Shown: positions 44,029 through 51,678 of the stretch, one piece after another
Numbering within the stretch: position 1 is the first letter of the stretch
Layout: every line of letters begins with the position of its first letter
Origin: Novosphingobium olei
GTDB taxonomy: Bacteria; Pseudomonadota; Alphaproteobacteria; Sphingomonadales; Sphingomonadaceae
Assembly: GCF_012927405.1 (NCBI RefSeq)
Contig: NZ_JABBGM010000006.1
Location: forward strand, 124,001 to 188,000
Direction of reading: 5' to 3'
Length of the DNA: 64,000 nt
Notes under the pieces: generated by a model
Told to the model about the DNA's origin: nothing
Database searches by the model: none
Seen by the model: the letters and a program-made list of their open reading frames with translations, nothing else
Translations under genes and position numbers: made by a program

Positions 44029-45039
44029 TCAGTCAGACCCCACCAGCACTTGTGCAAAGGCGGCAGGGTCGACGTTCCCGCCTGAAAGCACGACCACCGT
44101 ACCGTGATCGTGCGGCACCTTTCCGGCCAAGATGGCGGCGAGTGCGGCGGCTCCACCCGGTTCGATGACCAGTCTCAGCCGTGCGAAGGCAAGGCGCTGT
44201 GCCCGGCGAATTTCGGCCTCGCTGACGGTCACGCCAACCATGCCATGCGCCGCCATGACCGCGAAGTTGACGGGAAATGTGTAGGGCGTCTGCAAGGCAT
44301 CGCATGCCGTTGGCGGAGGAGCGGAGCCGAGCGCCAGGATTCGACCGGCTGCAAGGCTGCGGGTGACGTCGTCCCAACCTTCGGGTTCGACCGGCACGAT
44401 CTGCGCATCCGGGCACGCCAATGCGAGACCGGATGCGAGTCCACCGCCCCCGCAAGGGCAAACGATGCGCGTCGGTGACCCCAGCCCGCGAGCGGACATT
44501 TGGCGAGCAATCTCGATGCCTGCCGTGCCTTGTCCCTCGATGACCCATGGATCGCCGTAGGCGTGGACCAGAACCGCGCCCCGCTCATTGCAGATATCGC
44601 GCGCAATGGCGTCCCGCGATTCGCGCATGCGATCGTAAAGCACGATGTCCGCTCCCAACGCGCGTGTCGCAGCAAGCTTCACCTCCGGTGCATTGGAGGG
44701 CATCACGATCGTGGCAGCAATTCCCAGCCTGGCCGCTGCCCATGCGACGCCTTGTGCGTGGTTTCCGCTCGATACGGCGATCACACCCCGCGCCCGCTCT
44801 CTCTCGCTCAGGTCCGAAAGACGGTGCCAGGCGCCGCGGATCTTGAAAGCGCCGACCGGCTGCAGGCTTTCAACCTTGCACAGCACCGATCCACCTGCTG
44901 GCAGATCAAGCTCTACCAAGGGAGTTTCAGGAAGGAGTTGGCCGATCTTTGCGTCTGCCCGAAGAACGCCTTCACGGGTCGGCTCGCGTTCTGGCAGCGG
45001 CAGTTGGTCTGTCGGTTCGTGGGGACTTGGGTTTGTCAT
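44029..45039 (-). CDS. Threonine dehydratase / serine racemase-like PLP enzyme
   Basis: A fold-type II pyridoxal-phosphate enzyme of the threonine/serine dehydratase group, 336 residues. The Schiff-base lysine is in PVGAFKIRGAWHR, the substrate Asn loop is SSGNHAQGVAWAA, and the phosphate cradle is CGGGGLASG. It has no C-terminal ACT regulatory domain, so it resembles biodegradative dehydratases, serine racemases or hydroxyaspartate lyases rather than biosynthetic IlvA. The N-terminus is a Pro/Glu-rich extension (MTNPSPHEPTDQLPLPERE). A perfect 17-bp palindrome adjoins the start codon and lies between this gene and the divergent polyamine operon. The exact substrate is undecided. Confidence 0.85.
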   Translation of the reverse strand: MTNPSPHEPTDQLPLPEREPTREGVLRADAKIGQLLPETPLVELDLPAGGSVLCKVESLQPVGAFKIRGAWHRLSDLSERERARGVIAVSSGNHAQGVAWAAARLGIAATIVMPSNAPEVKLAATRALGADIVLYDRMRESRDAIARDICNERGAVLVHAYGDPWVIEGQGTAGIEIARQMSARGLGSPTRIVCPCGGGGLASGLALACPDAQIVPVEPEGWDDVTRSLAAGRILALGSAPPPTACDALQTPYTFPVNFAVMAAHGMVGVTVSEAEIRRAQRLAFARLRLVIEPGGAAALAAILAGKVPHDHGTVVVLSGGNVDPAAFAQVLVGSD

Positions 45040-45056
45040 GCCTTTAGCCTAAAGGC
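45040..45056. promoter_or_regulatory. Perfect 17-bp palindrome, candidate operator
   Basis: GCCTTTAG (45040-45047), a central C, and CTAAAGGC (45049-45056) form a perfect inverted repeat in the 88-base gap between the divergent dehydratase and spermidine genes. It abuts the dehydratase ATG and covers the position of its SD, so it could be an operator or an RNA hairpin hiding the SD. No binding protein is recognised. Confidence 0.45.
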
Positions 45057-45127
45057 GCACGCCATGCCTGTCGCGCCCCGATGTGGATATGCGCGACCAC
45101 CTTTCATGTTTCGACCAGGAGTTTCTC

Positions 45128-46333
45128 ATGGCCAAGGTCCTCGTCATCGGCGCCGGCGGCGTCGGCTCGGTTGCCGTTCACAAGATGGCGATGAACCCGG
45201 ACATCTTCAGCGAAATCGCGCTCGCCAGCCGCACCAAGTCAAAGTGCGACGCCATCGCTGTTTCTGTAAAGGAACGTACCGGACGCGACGTCGCGACTTA
45301 CCAGATCGACGCGGACGACGTCGCCGCGACCACCGCGCTGCTCAACGAGGTCAAGCCGGTGCTGGTCGTGAATCTGGCGCTGCCATATCAGGACCTCCAC
45401 ATCATGGACGCCTGCCTTGCCGCTGGCGTCAACTACATGGACACCGCGAACTACGAGCCGATCGACGAGGCCAAGTTCGAATACAAGTGGCAGTGGGCCT
45501 ATCAGGACAAGTTCAAGGAAGCGGGCCTCATGGCCCTGCTGGGATCTGGGTTCGATCCGGGTGTTACCAGTGTTTTCGCTACCTGGCTGAAGAAGCACAA
45601 GCTCGACACGATCCGCACGCTCGACATCCTCGATTGCAACGGCGGCGACCATGGCCAGCATTTCGCCACCAACTTCAACCCGGAGATCAACATTCGCGAA
45701 GTAACCGCGCCGGCGCGGCACTGGCTGAATGGCGAATGGGTGGAAACCCCGGCGCTGACGATTCGCCACCAGTTTGATTTCGAGGCGGTGGGCCCCAAGA
45801 ACATGTACCTGATGTACCACGAGGAATTGGAAAGCCTCGCGCATCACTTGCCCGAGATCGAGCGCATCCGCTTCTGGATGACCTTCGGCGATGCCTACAT
45901 CACGCACCTGACCGTGCTGCAGAACGTGGGTATGACGCGGATCGACCCGGTGATCTACGAGGGCAAGGAGATCATCCCGCTCCAGTTCCTCAAGGCCGTG
46001 CTGCCCGAACCGGCCTCGCTCGGCCCGACTACCAAGGGCAAGACAAACATCGGCGACATCGCCACCGGTCTGAAGGATGGTGAAGAAAAGACCTTCTACA
46101 TCTACAATATCTGCGACCACGAGGATGCCTATCGCGAGACTGGCAACCAGGCGGTGAGCTACACCACTGGCGTCCCCGCGATGATCGGCGCGGCGCTGAT
46201 GGTGCAGGGCATCTGGAAGGGTGAGGGCGTGTTCAACATCGAACAGTTCGATCCCGATCCCTACATGGACATGCTCAACAAGCATGGCCTGCCTTGGCAG
46301 GTGAAGGAACTTGCCGGGCCGCTGGAGTTCTGA
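45128..46333 (+). CDS. Carboxynorspermidine/carboxyspermidine dehydrogenase (saccharopine-dehydrogenase-like)
   Basis: This NADPH-dependent enzyme condenses aspartate semialdehyde with putrescine (or diaminopropane) and reduces the Schiff base to carboxyspermidine (or carboxynorspermidine). The Rossmann motif is VLVIGAGGVGSVAVHK at the N-terminus; NLALPYQDLHIMDACLAAGVNYMDTANYEP and GSGFDPGVTSVFA are typical. The ATG at 45128 follows caggag by 7 bases and gives 401 residues; upstream in-frame codons lack an SD. The decarboxylase nspC follows after 4 bases and ornithine decarboxylase is further downstream, which together make the polyamine role very likely and rule out a lysine-pathway function in practice. 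Confidence 0.9.
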   Translation: MAKVLVIGAGGVGSVAVHKMAMNPDIFSEIALASRTKSKCDAIAVSVKERTGRDVATYQIDADDVAATTALLNEVKPVLVVNLALPYQDLHIMDACLAAGVNYMDTANYEPIDEAKFEYKWQWAYQDKFKEAGLMALLGSGFDPGVTSVFATWLKKHKLDTIRTLDILDCNGGDHGQHFATNFNPEINIREVTAPARHWLNGEWVETPALTIRHQFDFEAVGPKNMYLMYHEELESLAHHLPEIERIRFWMTFGDAYITHLTVLQNVGMTRIDPVIYEGKEIIPLQFLKAVLPEPASLGPTTKGKTNIGDIATGLKDGEEKTFYIYNICDHEDAYRETGNQAVSYTTGVPAMIGAALMVQGIWKGEGVFNIEQFDPDPYMDMLNKHGLPWQVKELAGPLEF

Positions 46334-46337
46334 TCCG

Positions 46338-47534
46338 ATGGAAACGAGGGCCGGCGATCCGGGCGCGTTTGCGCAGTTCGACTTGTCGCGGGTGGATAGC
46401 CCGGCCTTCGTCGTCGACGTCCAGAAGCTCAGGTCAAATCTCAAGGTGCTGGCCGACATCCGTGACTCTGCCGGCATAAAGGTATTGGCCGCGCTCAAGG
46501 CCTTCAGCATGTGGCGCGTGGCACCGGTCGTAGCTGAATACCTGGACGGGGTGTGTACGTCGGGCCTGTGGGAAGCGTTGCTCGCCGCAGAACACTACCA
46601 AGGTGAGATTGCGACCTATTGCGCAGCCTACAAGGCGGAGGATTTGCCCGAGATCCTGCGCCTGTCCGATCACGTAATTTTCAATTCGCCCGGGCAGCAC
46701 GCCCGTTTCCGGCCGCAGATCGAGGCGGCGCGGGCGCAAGGTGAATTGTTCGATATCGCTCTGCGGATCAATCCGTTGCATGCGGAAGGTGAAGTGCCGC
46801 GTTACGATCCTTGTGCGCCGCATTCGCGCTTGGGTTTCCCGGTCGACCAACTTCGAGATGAGCATCTGGAAGGGGTCACTGGCCTCCATTTTCATACGCT
46901 GTGTGAGCAGGACTTCGAACCGCTCCAGCGAACCTGGGAATCACTAAGGCCGCGGATCGAGCGGTTCTTTCCCCAACTTGAATGGTTGAACTTCGGTGGC
47001 GGGCATCATGTCACCCGCGCCGACTACCAGCGCGAAGACCTCATCGAGTTTCTGAAGAGGGTCAAGGAAGAGACCGGCTGCCAGATCTATCTTGAGCCTG
47101 GCGAAGCTGTCGCGCTTGATGCCGGGATTCTTGTCGGCACCGTGCTCGACACGCACTGGAACGGTATGCCGCTCGCCATCACCGACATCTCGGCCACATG
47201 CCACATGCCCGACGTGATCGAGGCGCCCTATCGCCCGGCGATGCTCGGCGAACTGCCCATCGATGAATACGAGGACGGTCAGGGCGATGCGCCGGTGCGC
47301 CTCGGCGGACCCTCCTGCCTCGCAGGCGACGTGATCGGTGACTACCGCCTGCCTGTGCCTTGTGAGCCCGGTGCGCGCTTCGCCTTCCTCGACCAGGCGC
47401 ACTACTCGATGGTCAAGACGACCACCTTCAACGGCGTCCCGCTGCCGTCGATCTGGCTGTGGGACAGCGAGGCCGATGCGTTGGAACGCGTGCGCAGCTT
47501 CTCCTATCAGGACTTCCGCGATCGGCTTTCCTGA
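46338..47534 (+). CDS. nspC: Carboxynorspermidine/carboxyspermidine decarboxylase
   Basis: A fold-type III PLP decarboxylase that removes CO2 from carboxyspermidine or carboxynorspermidine to give spermidine or norspermidine. The PLP lysine is about residue 54 (VLAALKAFSMW), HSRLGFPVDQL and HTLCEQDFEPL precede LNFGGGHHVTR, YLEPGEAVALDAG binds phosphate, and GPSCLAGDVIGDY holds the catalytic Cys contributed to the partner subunit. Length is 398 residues. The start at 46338 is 4 bases after the dehydrogenase stop; ggag in the end of that gene can serve as SD. A large hairpin begins immediately after the stop codon. Together with the dehydrogenase it forms the alternative spermidine route common in bacteria without SAM decarboxylase. 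Confidence 0.92.
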   Translation: METRAGDPGAFAQFDLSRVDSPAFVVDVQKLRSNLKVLADIRDSAGIKVLAALKAFSMWRVAPVVAEYLDGVCTSGLWEALLAAEHYQGEIATYCAAYKAEDLPEILRLSDHVIFNSPGQHARFRPQIEAARAQGELFDIALRINPLHAEGEVPRYDPCAPHSRLGFPVDQLRDEHLEGVTGLHFHTLCEQDFEPLQRTWESLRPRIERFFPQLEWLNFGGGHHVTRADYQREDLIEFLKRVKEETGCQIYLEPGEAVALDAGILVGTVLDTHWNGMPLAITDISATCHMPDVIEAPYRPAMLGELPIDEYEDGQGDAPVRLGGPSCLAGDVIGDYRLPVPCEPGARFAFLDQAHYSMVKTTTFNGVPLPSIWLWDSEADALERVRSFSYQDFRDRLS

Positions 47535-47581
47535 GGCATCCTCCTGTCCGAGAACGATAAGGACAGGAGAGCAAGGATGCC
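47535..47581 (+). promoter_or_regulatory. Intercistronic RNA hairpin hiding SD and AUG of the next gene
   Basis: The mRNA can fold into a bulged stem: lower helix GGCATCC (47535-47541) with GGATGCC (47575-47581), a 6-base bulge gagcaa on the 3' side, upper helix TCCTGTCC (47542-47549) with GGACAGGA (47561-47568), and an 11-base loop. The 15 pairs include most of the SD (aggag) and the AUG at 47577. It starts directly after the nspC stop codon, so ribosomes ending nspC could open it. There is no U-tract, so it is not a terminator. Confidence 0.65.
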
Positions 47582-48797
47582 GCAGGAACTGCTCGACGGA
47601 CGCAGCAGCGATCCGGCGCTGATGGGCTGGATGAAAGGCAATCCACCGCCGCCTGAGCGCCGGATAGTGCCATCGAGGGCGGATCACATGCGCTTTCCGA
47701 TGATCCGGTGGTCCTATTCGAACATGCGGCAATTCCTGCCCACCGTGCGCATCGCGGCTTCCGGGAAGGGGAGCCCGCTTCCGCGTGCCACACGGGCGGA
47801 TGTCGCCGAAGTGCGCTTCGTCCCGACCGGACAGGCCGACCCGATCCGCTTCGAAGAGTCGCTCGTCGAGGGCTTCACCGACGGCATAATGGTCGTCCAT
47901 CGCGGCGAGGTGGTCTTCGAACGCTGGTTCGGTGTAACCGGCCCTGAAACCCGGCATATCGCTTTCTCGGTGACCAAGAGCTTTGTCGGCACGATCGCAA
48001 GGCTGCTGATCGACGAAGGGCGGCTCGATCCTTCGAATTCGGTGTCGTCGATCCTGCCGGAGCTTGCGCAAAGCGGCTATGGCAATGCCACCGTCGCGCA
48101 CGTGCTCGACATGACCACCGCGCTCGATTTTTCCGAGGATTATGGCGACCCGTCTTCAGGCATAGGCGCCTACAGCGCTGCGCTCGGGCTGACGCCTCGG
48201 CCGGAAGGCTATGCCGGTCCTCGCGACCTTTGCAGCTTCCTTGCCGGCATACGCGGCGACGGCTCGGCTCATGGCGCGAAGTTCACTTATCGCACGATCA
48301 ATACCGAGGTGCTGGCATGGATCATCGCCCGGGTGGAGGACAAGCCCTTCGCGACCGTGCTTTCCGAGCGGATTTGGCAACCGTGCGGCATGCTGGGCGA
48401 TGGCGATCTGATCGTCGATGAGATCGGCACGCCTTTTGCCGGTGGAGGACTCAATCTGCGGCTGGAGGATCTTGCCAAGTTCGGCGAGGCGATCCGCACG
48501 GGAAAGCTGCCCCAGGGCGCGATCGATGCGATCCGTGGCGGCGGTGATCCTGCGAAGTTCGACCCGGTTCGATATCCGCAGCTCGGTGGCTGGAGCTATG
48601 GAAGCCAGTGGTGGCATAGCCACAATCGTAATGGCGCGTTCAGTGCGCGCGGCATCCATGGACAGACCCTGTGGATCGATCCAGCGGCCGAAATGGTCGT
48701 CGCACGATTCGCCTCGCACCCGACGGCCGCGAACGGGGCGAATGATCCCTGGTCGCTGCCTGCTTGGGCTGCGCTTGCCGCGCACCTCAAACCCTGA
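47577..48797 (+). CDS. Beta-lactamase-family serine hydrolase within polyamine cluster
   Basis: A 406-residue class C beta-lactamase-related serine hydrolase. The nucleophile motif SVTK is at about residue 131 (HIAFSVTKSFVGTIARLLIDEG); the tyrosine motif is probably TYRTINTEVLAWI, and GIHGQTLWIDP near the C-terminus takes the place of KTG. This pattern resembles 6-aminohexanoate-dimer hydrolase (NylB) relatives and esterases more than true beta-lactamases. No signal peptide is seen, so it is likely cytosolic, unusual for PBP-like proteins. The start lies in a hairpin that begins at the nspC stop. Its place between nspC and odc suggests an amide or ester substrate linked to polyamines, for example acylated polyamines, but this is inference only. 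Confidence 0.82.
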   Translation: MPQELLDGRSSDPALMGWMKGNPPPPERRIVPSRADHMRFPMIRWSYSNMRQFLPTVRIAASGKGSPLPRATRADVAEVRFVPTGQADPIRFEESLVEGFTDGIMVVHRGEVVFERWFGVTGPETRHIAFSVTKSFVGTIARLLIDEGRLDPSNSVSSILPELAQSGYGNATVAHVLDMTTALDFSEDYGDPSSGIGAYSAALGLTPRPEGYAGPRDLCSFLAGIRGDGSAHGAKFTYRTINTEVLAWIIARVEDKPFATVLSERIWQPCGMLGDGDLIVDEIGTPFAGGGLNLRLEDLAKFGEAIRTGKLPQGAIDAIRGGGDPAKFDPVRYPQLGGWSYGSQWWHSHNRNGAFSARGIHGQTLWIDPAAEMVVARFASHPTAANGANDPWSLPAWAALAAHLKP

Positions 48798-48865
48798 GAA
48801 ATCCGCGGCTCGGCGTTGCGGTGTTTCATTTTTGTGACCGAATTCTGAGTCGCCCTTTTTTTCAC

Positions 48866-48893
48866 TTGATGTTCAGCGCGAGGGTCCTATTTA
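48866..48893 (+). promoter_or_regulatory. Candidate sigma-70 promoter for ornithine decarboxylase
   Basis: TTGATG (48866-48871) and TATTTA (48888-48893) are separated by 16 bases in a local A+T-rich patch following the hydrolase gene. Transcription would begin near 48900, giving a structured leader of about 73 nucleotides ahead of the odc TTG start. The match is good for this GC-rich genome but is by eye only. Confidence 0.55.
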
Positions 48894-48899
48894 GCCCGC

Positions 48900-48972
48900 T
48901 CTCGCTGCCCCATGGGGACTTCCAAACCGCAAGGCAGCTTCGTTCAACAAGTCCGTTTGGGGGTCCCTTGAG
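48900..48972 (+). promoter_or_regulatory. speF-motif-like 5' leader RNA of ornithine decarboxylase
   Basis: The leader can form a 13-bp helix: GGGACTTCCAAAC (48915-48927) pairs along its whole length, with two G-U pairs, with GTTTGGGGGTCCC (48955-48967), enclosing a 27-base loop. The right arm contains the GGGGG SD (48959-48963) placed 9 bases before the TTG start, so this fold blocks translation. A competing helix GGACTT (48916-48921) with AAGTCC (48949-48954) excludes it and leaves the SD free. Position and features such as the CGCAAGGCAGC loop resemble the speF motif described upstream of alphaproteobacterial ornithine decarboxylase genes, whose ligand is not settled to my knowledge. Confidence 0.72.
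48912..48971 (+). CDS. Possible 19-codon leader ORF in the odc leader
   Basis: ATG at 48912 opens a 19-residue frame (MGTSKPQGSFVQQVRLGVP) that runs through both helix arms of the leader and stops with TGA at 48969-48971, one base before the odc TTG start at 48973. No SD precedes it, and the predicted transcript start is only about a dozen bases upstream. It could be a leader peptide coupling ribosome movement to leader folding, or chance. The different E. coli speF gene is also controlled by a leader peptide (speFL), but there is no sequence similarity visible here. Confidence 0.25.
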   Translation: MGTSKPQGSFVQQVRLGVP

Positions 48973-50181
48973 TTGCACATCCATCCTGACGCACTGGCTG
49001 TAGCGCGCACCTTCGCGCCCGACCAACCCGCCATTCTCAACCGCCCGCATGCCGCGGCGCGGGCCGCGAAGTTCTTTGTCGAGAACTTTCCGGGCCGCTC
49101 GCTCTATGCGGTAAAGGCGAATCCGTCGGCAGATCTGCTCAAGGTCCTGTGGGACGCAGGCGTGACGCATTACGACGTCGCGTCGATCGCCGAGGTGCGC
49201 CTGGTGCGCGGCACGCTGCCGCAGGCGACGCTGTGCTTCATGCATCCGGTCAAGACGCCCAGCGCAATCCGTGAAGCCTATGGCGTGCACGGCGTGCGCG
49301 TTTTCAGCCTGGATTCGCTTGAAGAGCTTGAGAAGATCACGGCGGCGACGACTGAAGCGAACGATGGCGTCCCGCCCGAGGATCTGACGCTGTGCGTGCG
49401 TCTGCGCGTTTCGTCGGAGTATTCCGAGCTCAGCCTTGCCAGCAAGTTCGGTTGCGACCTGACGCAAGCCGCCGAATTGCTTCAGGCCACGCGACAGGTG
49501 GCGGACTCGCTGGGCATCTGCTTCCACGTCGGCAGCCAGGCGATGACGCCGCATGCCTATGTGCAGGCCCTTGAACGCGTTCGCGCCGCGATCGTCGATG
49601 CCTCGGTCACCGTCGACATCATCGACGTCGGCGGTGGGTTCCCGTCGATCTATCCGGGCATGGAGCCGCCGCCACTCGAAGATTACTTCGGCGTGATCGA
49701 CCGCACCTACGAATCGCTGCCGGTGTCCTATTCGGCAGAGCTGTGGTGCGAGCCGGGCCGCGCGCTGTGCGCCGAGTACAACTCGATGATCGTGCGCGTG
49801 GAAAAGCGCCGCGGTGAAGAGCTGTACATCAACGACGGCGCTTATGGCGCGCTGTTCGACGCAGCGCATGTGGGTTGGCGCTTCCCGGTCCGCCTGCTGC
49901 GCGATGGCGTGTCGGACGAAGTCGAAGGCTTCTCGTTCTGGGGCCCGACCTGCGACGACATGGACCATATGGATGGCCCGTTCGAACTGCCGTCCGACAT
50001 CAAGTCGGGCGACTACATCGAGATCGGCATGCTCGGCGCCTATGGCGCTGCAATGAAGACCGCGTTCAACGGCTTCGATGCAACGCAGGTCTACACCGTG
50101 TCGGACGAGCCGATGGCCAGCCAGTATCGTGGCGACCGCCGCGATCCTCGCGTATCGGACAATGTTGTCTCGCTGCGCTGA
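48973..50181 (+). CDS. speC: Ornithine decarboxylase, fold-type III (alanine-racemase-like)
   Basis: This PLP enzyme decarboxylates ornithine (possibly also lysine) to putrescine (cadaverine). It is of the eukaryotic-like type III class used by alphaproteobacteria: the PLP lysine is about residue 48 (LYAVKANPS), HVGSQAMTP and DVGGGFPSIYPG follow, ELWCEPGRALCAEY is the phosphate region, and the catalytic Cys is about residue 327 in WGPTCDDMDHM. The 402-residue length is normal. TTG at 48973 is the only start codon after an in-frame TAG at 48892, and GGGGG lies 9 bases upstream. A structured leader precedes it and a strong terminator follows. The symbol is by function; speF and odc are also used for it. 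Confidence 0.93.
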   Translation: MHIHPDALAVARTFAPDQPAILNRPHAAARAAKFFVENFPGRSLYAVKANPSADLLKVLWDAGVTHYDVASIAEVRLVRGTLPQATLCFMHPVKTPSAIREAYGVHGVRVFSLDSLEELEKITAATTEANDGVPPEDLTLCVRLRVSSEYSELSLASKFGCDLTQAAELLQATRQVADSLGICFHVGSQAMTPHAYVQALERVRAAIVDASVTVDIIDVGGGFPSIYPGMEPPPLEDYFGVIDRTYESLPVSYSAELWCEPGRALCAEYNSMIVRVEKRRGEELYINDGAYGALFDAAHVGWRFPVRLLRDGVSDEVEGFSFWGPTCDDMDHMDGPFELPSDIKSGDYIEIGMLGAYGAAMKTAFNGFDATQVYTVSDEPMASQYRGDRRDPRVSDNVVSLR

Positions 50182-50205
50182 GCGAGGCTGCTGGGAACAA
50201 GATCG

Positions 50206-50234
50206 AAGGCCCGGCCGAAAGGTCGGGCCTTTTT
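50206..50234 (+). terminator. Rho-independent terminator of ornithine decarboxylase
   Basis: An 11-bp stem (AAGGCCCGGCC, 50206-50216, with GGTCGGGCCTT, 50221-50231; one G-U pair) capped by the stable tetraloop gaaa, followed by TTTC. The run at the stem base gives five to six T residues in all. It lies 24 bases after the stop codon. Confidence 0.88.
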
Positions 50235-50286
50235 CTTTGCCGGGCAACTTGATCCTGAGGCAGGCCGGCCAGCCTGTCGCGCCATG

Positions 50287-50318
50287 AAAAAGGGCCCCTC
50301 CGTCAGGAGAGGCCCTTT
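50287..50318 (-). terminator. Rho-independent terminator of hemA
   Basis: Read on the minus strand, AAAGGGCC (complement of 50311-50318) pairs with GGCCCTTT (complement of 50289-50296) with a further CTCC/GGAG extension and a 4-base loop, followed by a run of five T residues (complement of 50287-50291). It lies about 25 bases after the hemA stop. The stem is nearly symmetrical, so it may also stop plus-strand transcription. Confidence 0.82.
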
Positions 50319-50341
50319 AGAAATCGCTTGGGATCAGTGGC

Positions 50342-51562
50342 TCAGGCAGCCTTCTTCATTTCCAGTTCGAGCCGCTCCCAGATTTCGAGCAGCGCCTTGG
50401 TCAGTTCGACCATCATCGCTTCGGTGTGCTGCGGTCCCGGTGTAAAACGCAGACGCTCGGTCCCGCGCGGCACCGTCGGGAAATTGATCGGCTGAACATA
50501 GACGCCATATTCCGCGAGCAGGATGTCGCTGACTTTCTTGGCGCGCACCGGATCGCCGACCATCAGCGGGACGATGTGCGTCGTCGATGGCATCACCGGC
50601 AGACCTGCGTCACGGAATAGCTCCTTGAGACGCGCTGCGGCAGCCTGCTGGCCTTCGCGCTCGACGCTCGACGCCTTGAGGTGACGGACGCTCGCAAGGA
50701 CGCCTGCGACGAGCACTGGCGAAAGCGAGGTGGTGAAGATGAAGCCCGGCGCATAGGAGCGGATTACGTCAATGATGCGGGTGTCGGCTGCGATGTAGCC
50801 GCCCATCACGCCGAATGCCTTGCCAAGCGTCCCTTCGATGATATCGATGCGGTGCGCGGCTTCGTCGCGGTCGGTAATGCCCCCACCGCGCGGACCATAC
50901 ATGCCGACCGCATGAACCTCATCGATGTAGGTTAGCGCGTTGTACTTTTCGGCAAGGTCGCAGATCGCGTGGATCGGGGCGACGTCGCCGTCCATCGAAT
51001 AGACGCTCTCGAAAGCAATCAGCTTGGGCAGCGCAGGGTCGGTTTCGGCCAGCAGCTGCTCAAGATGTTCGACATCGTTGTGACGGAACACGCGCTTTTC
51101 GGCACCCGAATTGCGGATCCCCGCAATCATCGAGGCATGGTTCAGCTCGTCCGAAAAGATCACGCAGCCCGGCAGGATCTTGGCGAGTGTTGAGAGCGTG
51201 GCATCGTTCGACACATAGCCCGAAGTGAACAGCAACGCGCCGTCCTTGCCATGCAGGTCGGCCAGCTCCTGTTCGAGCTGGATATGGTAGTGCGTGTTGC
51301 CGCCGATGTTGCGCGTGCCGCCAGAGCCTGCGCCGACATCGTGCAGCGCCTCTTCCATGGCGGCAATCACCTTGGGGTGTTGGCCCATCGCGAGGTAGTC
51401 GTTCGAACACCACACGGTGATCGGCTTGGGACCGTTGTGGCCTGCAAAGCAGCGGGCGTTTGGATAGGCGCCCTTGTTTCGCAAAATGTCGATAAAGACG
51501 CGGTACCGGCCCTCGGAATGCAGACGCTCGATGGCGGAATCAAAAACCTGATCGTAATTCAC
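50342..51562 (-). CDS. hemA: 5-aminolevulinate synthase
   Basis: ALAS condenses glycine and succinyl-CoA to 5-aminolevulinate, the first step of haem synthesis in alphaproteobacteria (Shemin pathway). The PLP lysine is at about residue 247 ([16 protein letters not shown]), with [18 protein letters not shown] ahead of it and [16 protein letters not shown] plus [15 protein letters not shown] in the N-terminal part. GTG at 51562 ([14 protein letters not shown]) gives 406 residues, the family norm, and has gaggag 8 bases upstream; the frame is open to 51601 but lacks support. A small inverted repeat (ggagac/gtctcc, 51584-51599) lies just upstream in the leader. The terminator downstream is clear. 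Confidence 0.95.
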   Translation of the reverse strand: MNYDQVFDSAIERLHSEGRYRVFIDILRNKGAYPNARCFAGHNGPKPITVWCSNDYLAMGQHPKVIAAMEEALHDVGAGSGGTRNIGGNTHYHIQLEQELADLHGKDGALLFTSGYVSNDATLSTLAKILPGCVIFSDELNHASMIAGIRNSGAEKRVFRHNDVEHLEQLLAETDPALPKLIAFESVYSMDGDVAPIHAICDLAEKYNALTYIDEVHAVGMYGPRGGGITDRDEAAHRIDIIEGTLGKAFGVMGGYIAADTRIIDVIRSYAPGFIFTTSLSPVLVAGVLASVRHLKASSVEREGQQAAAARLKELFRDAGLPVMPSTTHIVPLMVGDPVRAKKVSDILLAEYGVYVQPINFPTVPRGTERLRFTPGPQHTEAMMVELTKALLEIWERLELEMKKAA

Positions 51563-51678
51563 CCCGCCGCTCCTCTGCTGCATGGAGACTGCTGTCTCCA
51601 AAGAAGGCGCCTGATCCCTGAGGCCCTCCCTCGGCGTATGCCGGGGCTCTTACGCCTGTTGAAAACTCAATGCCAGCG

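Noticed and set aside
48908..48917. CCCCATGGGG palindrome in the odc leader
   Set aside because: The loop would have only two bases, so it cannot fold as a hairpin, and its G bases are better used in the 13-bp helix.
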